From: Candidatus Methanophagales archaeon
GTDB lineage: Archaea > Halobacteriota > Syntropharchaeia > Alkanophagales > Methanospirareceae
NCBI GenBank assembly: GCA_030621535.1
Contig: JAUXHM010000045.1
Coordinates: 1 to 7,447 of the forward strand
Length of the DNA: 7,447 nt
Direction: 5' to 3'
Under the pieces are notes generated by a model, which saw only the letters and a list, made by a program, of their open reading frames with translations, did not search any database and was not told the origin of the DNA. Positions 6,661 through 7,447 of this stretch are shown one piece after another. The position numbers and the translations under genes are program-made. How positions within the stretch are numbered: the stretch's first letter is position 1; each line of letters begins with the position of its first letter.

Positions 6661-6692
6661 TCATTCCAAAAAGTAACCACAAGATTACACAT

Positions 6693-6709
6693 CGTGGGCT
6701 CTGCCCACG
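6693..6709. repeat. Perfect hairpin CGTGGGC-TCT-GCCCACG
   Basis: A 7-bp GC-rich stem with a 3-base loop inside the structured element. It is nearly symmetrical on both strands, so it could fold in either transcript. No T-run follows on the minus strand, which argues against a bacterial-style terminator for dnaJ. Confidence 0.7.
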
Positions 6710-6716
6710 TCCCCGA

Positions 6717-6733
6717 AAACCCTGTAAGGGTTT
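6717..6733. repeat. Perfect hairpin AAACCCT-GTA-AGGGTTT
   Basis: A second 7-bp stem with a 3-base loop, the same size as the preceding hairpin and starting exactly 24 bases after it. The T-run at its right end is on the plus strand, where no gene requires termination. Confidence 0.7.
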
Positions 6734-6847
6734 ATTTCACGAGAAAAAGCAAAGATCAAGAAGTCTAAATCGTTTTCTCTCTCTGGTCTTGTGTTAATCT
6801 TGTGAAATCTCGTGGTTTTACAATTTATTACGGGAATGACTATAGTT

Positions 6848-7447
6848 CTACCTTCCACCCTTGCCTTTACTTTTGCTCCACCAAAAAGAGCTTTTCTTTT
6901 CTCCCTCTTCTTGCCCTCGCTCTTCATCATCAAATTCACGTAACAGTTCCTTCTGCCTTTTACTCGCTTTTGTTGGCGTTACTACCTTCACTCTCACCAG
7001 CATGTTTCCCCTACCATAGCCCCTCAAATCAGGCATTCCGCGATTTTTCAGCCGGAAAACCGTGTTTGGTTGCGTTCCGAGAGGCATTTTTATTTTCGCC
7101 TTGCCCCCCTCTATCGTCCTTACTTCTATCTCATCGCCAAATACCACCTGTGCAAAACGAACCGGAACTTCACAAAACAGGTTGCTTCCTTCCCTTCTGA
7201 AGAACTCATGCTCTCTTACATGCACTACGACGTACAAATCACCCGACGGTCCCCCACGTTCCCCTGCTCCCCCCTCTCCTGCAATCCGTAATCTACTTCC
7301 TGTATCTACACCCGGCGGTATTCGCACCGATATCCGCTTGCTCACGCGGATTTTCCCGCTCCCTCCACAATTCTCACAGGGCTTCTCCACTACTTCCCCT
7401 CTCCCCGCGCATCGGGGGCAAGTAGAGATAGAAATGAACTGGGCAAA
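6848..7447 (-). CDS. dnaJ: Chaperone DnaJ (Hsp40), C-terminal part; N-terminus beyond window
   Basis: The frame enters at the right edge and ends with TAG at 6850-6848, giving the last 199 residues. The first visible residues, FAQFISIST, are followed by the last two zinc-binding repeats, CPRCAGRG (visible 10-17) and CENCGGSG (24-31), then the C-terminal substrate-binding region: RIPPGVDTGSRLRIAGEG, the GDLYVVVHVREHEFFRREG strand pair, CEVPVRFAQVVFGDEIEV, and MPLGTQPNTVFRLKNRGMP, all hallmarks of DnaJ. The J domain, Gly/Phe region and first two zinc repeats must lie past 7447. It acts with DnaK in protein folding, and dnaK/grpE may lie upstream out of view. The lysine- and serine-rich tail (KKSSFWWSKSKGKGG) is not conserved in the family. 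The stop codon lies next to the structured repeat element. Confidence 0.95.
   Translation of the reverse strand, partial: FAQFISISTCPRCAGRGEVVEKPCENCGGSGKIRVSKRISVRIPPGVDTGSRLRIAGEGGAGERGGPSGDLYVVVHVREHEFFRREGSNLFCEVPVRFAQVVFGDEIEVRTIEGGKAKIKMPLGTQPNTVFRLKNRGMPDLRGYGRGNMLVRVKVVTPTKASKRQKELLREFDDEERGQEEGEKKSSFWWSKSKGKGGR

Larger units (their letters stand above)
6656..6844. mobile_element. MITE-like structured repeat element in the dnaJ-infB spacer
   Basis: The 189-bp segment is bounded by perfect 12-bp inverted repeats, TATAGTCATTCC (6656-6667) and GGAATGACTATA (6833-6844). The ends can also be read as TAGTCATTCC termini flanked by TA on both sides, as for TA-targeting IS630/mariner-type elements. 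Inside is a second inverted pair, 6675-6691 with 6801-6817 (15 of 17 matching), enclosing two 7-bp-stem, 3-base-loop hairpins and a looser third one. No transposase or plausible gene is encoded. The element ends 3 bases from the dnaJ stop codon. A non-autonomous mobile element, a REP-like repeat, or a structured 3' untranslated region of dnaJ would each fit; copy number elsewhere in the genome would decide. Confidence 0.6.

Noticed and set aside
6685..6939. Minus-strand 84-codon open frame across the repeat element and the end of dnaJ
   Set aside because: It overlaps the dnaJ C-terminal coding region in another frame and runs through hairpins; composition and lack of any domain mark it as chance.

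Overview
The window reads as a piece of an archaeal chromosome, most likely from the Euryarchaeota/Halobacteriota side. The reasons are an archaeal-type translation initiation factor IF5B (short N-terminus, no bacterial IF2 N-terminal extensions), a PaREP1/HEPN-type protein, a DNA polymerase X with a C-terminal PHP domain, TATA-like rather than -35/-10 promoters, and mixed use of Shine-Dalgarno-led and nearly leaderless starts. A methanogen- or ANME-related archaeon would fit gene content and base composition, but this is inference; no taxonomic marker such as rRNA is present.

Layout. At the left edge (1-79, minus strand) is the first 26 codons of a membrane protein, probably a GntP-type permease, with its own AGGAG ribosome site. 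A roughly 210-base divergent intergenic region separates it from a plus-strand pair: a SAM-dependent methyltransferase of unknown substrate (289-1236) overlapping a histidinol-phosphate aminotransferase (hisC, 1220-2320). After a 135-base spacer holding an inverted, 10-bp-periodic repeat comes a second plus-strand group: DNA polymerase X (2456-4186), a 67-residue protein (4203-4406) and a PaREP1/HEPN-like protein (4390-4767), closely spaced or overlapping and probably co-transcribed. This group converges on minus-strand infB (aIF5B, 6592-4811). Further right, also on the minus strand, is the 3' part of dnaJ (7447-6848).

The most interesting non-coding stretch is the dnaJ-infB spacer. It holds a 189-bp element (6656-6844) with perfect 12-bp terminal inverted repeats, a second 17-bp inverted-repeat pair, and hairpins spaced 24 nt apart. 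It looks like a MITE or structured interspersed repeat. It begins 3 bases past the dnaJ stop codon. It shares an 11-bp block and a 10-bp-periodic architecture with the hisC-polX spacer, so two members of one repeat family may lie within 4.5 kb.

Functionally the window is mostly housekeeping (translation initiation, protein folding, histidine synthesis, DNA repair), plus two less understood parts: the methyltransferase and the small-protein/HEPN pair behind polX.
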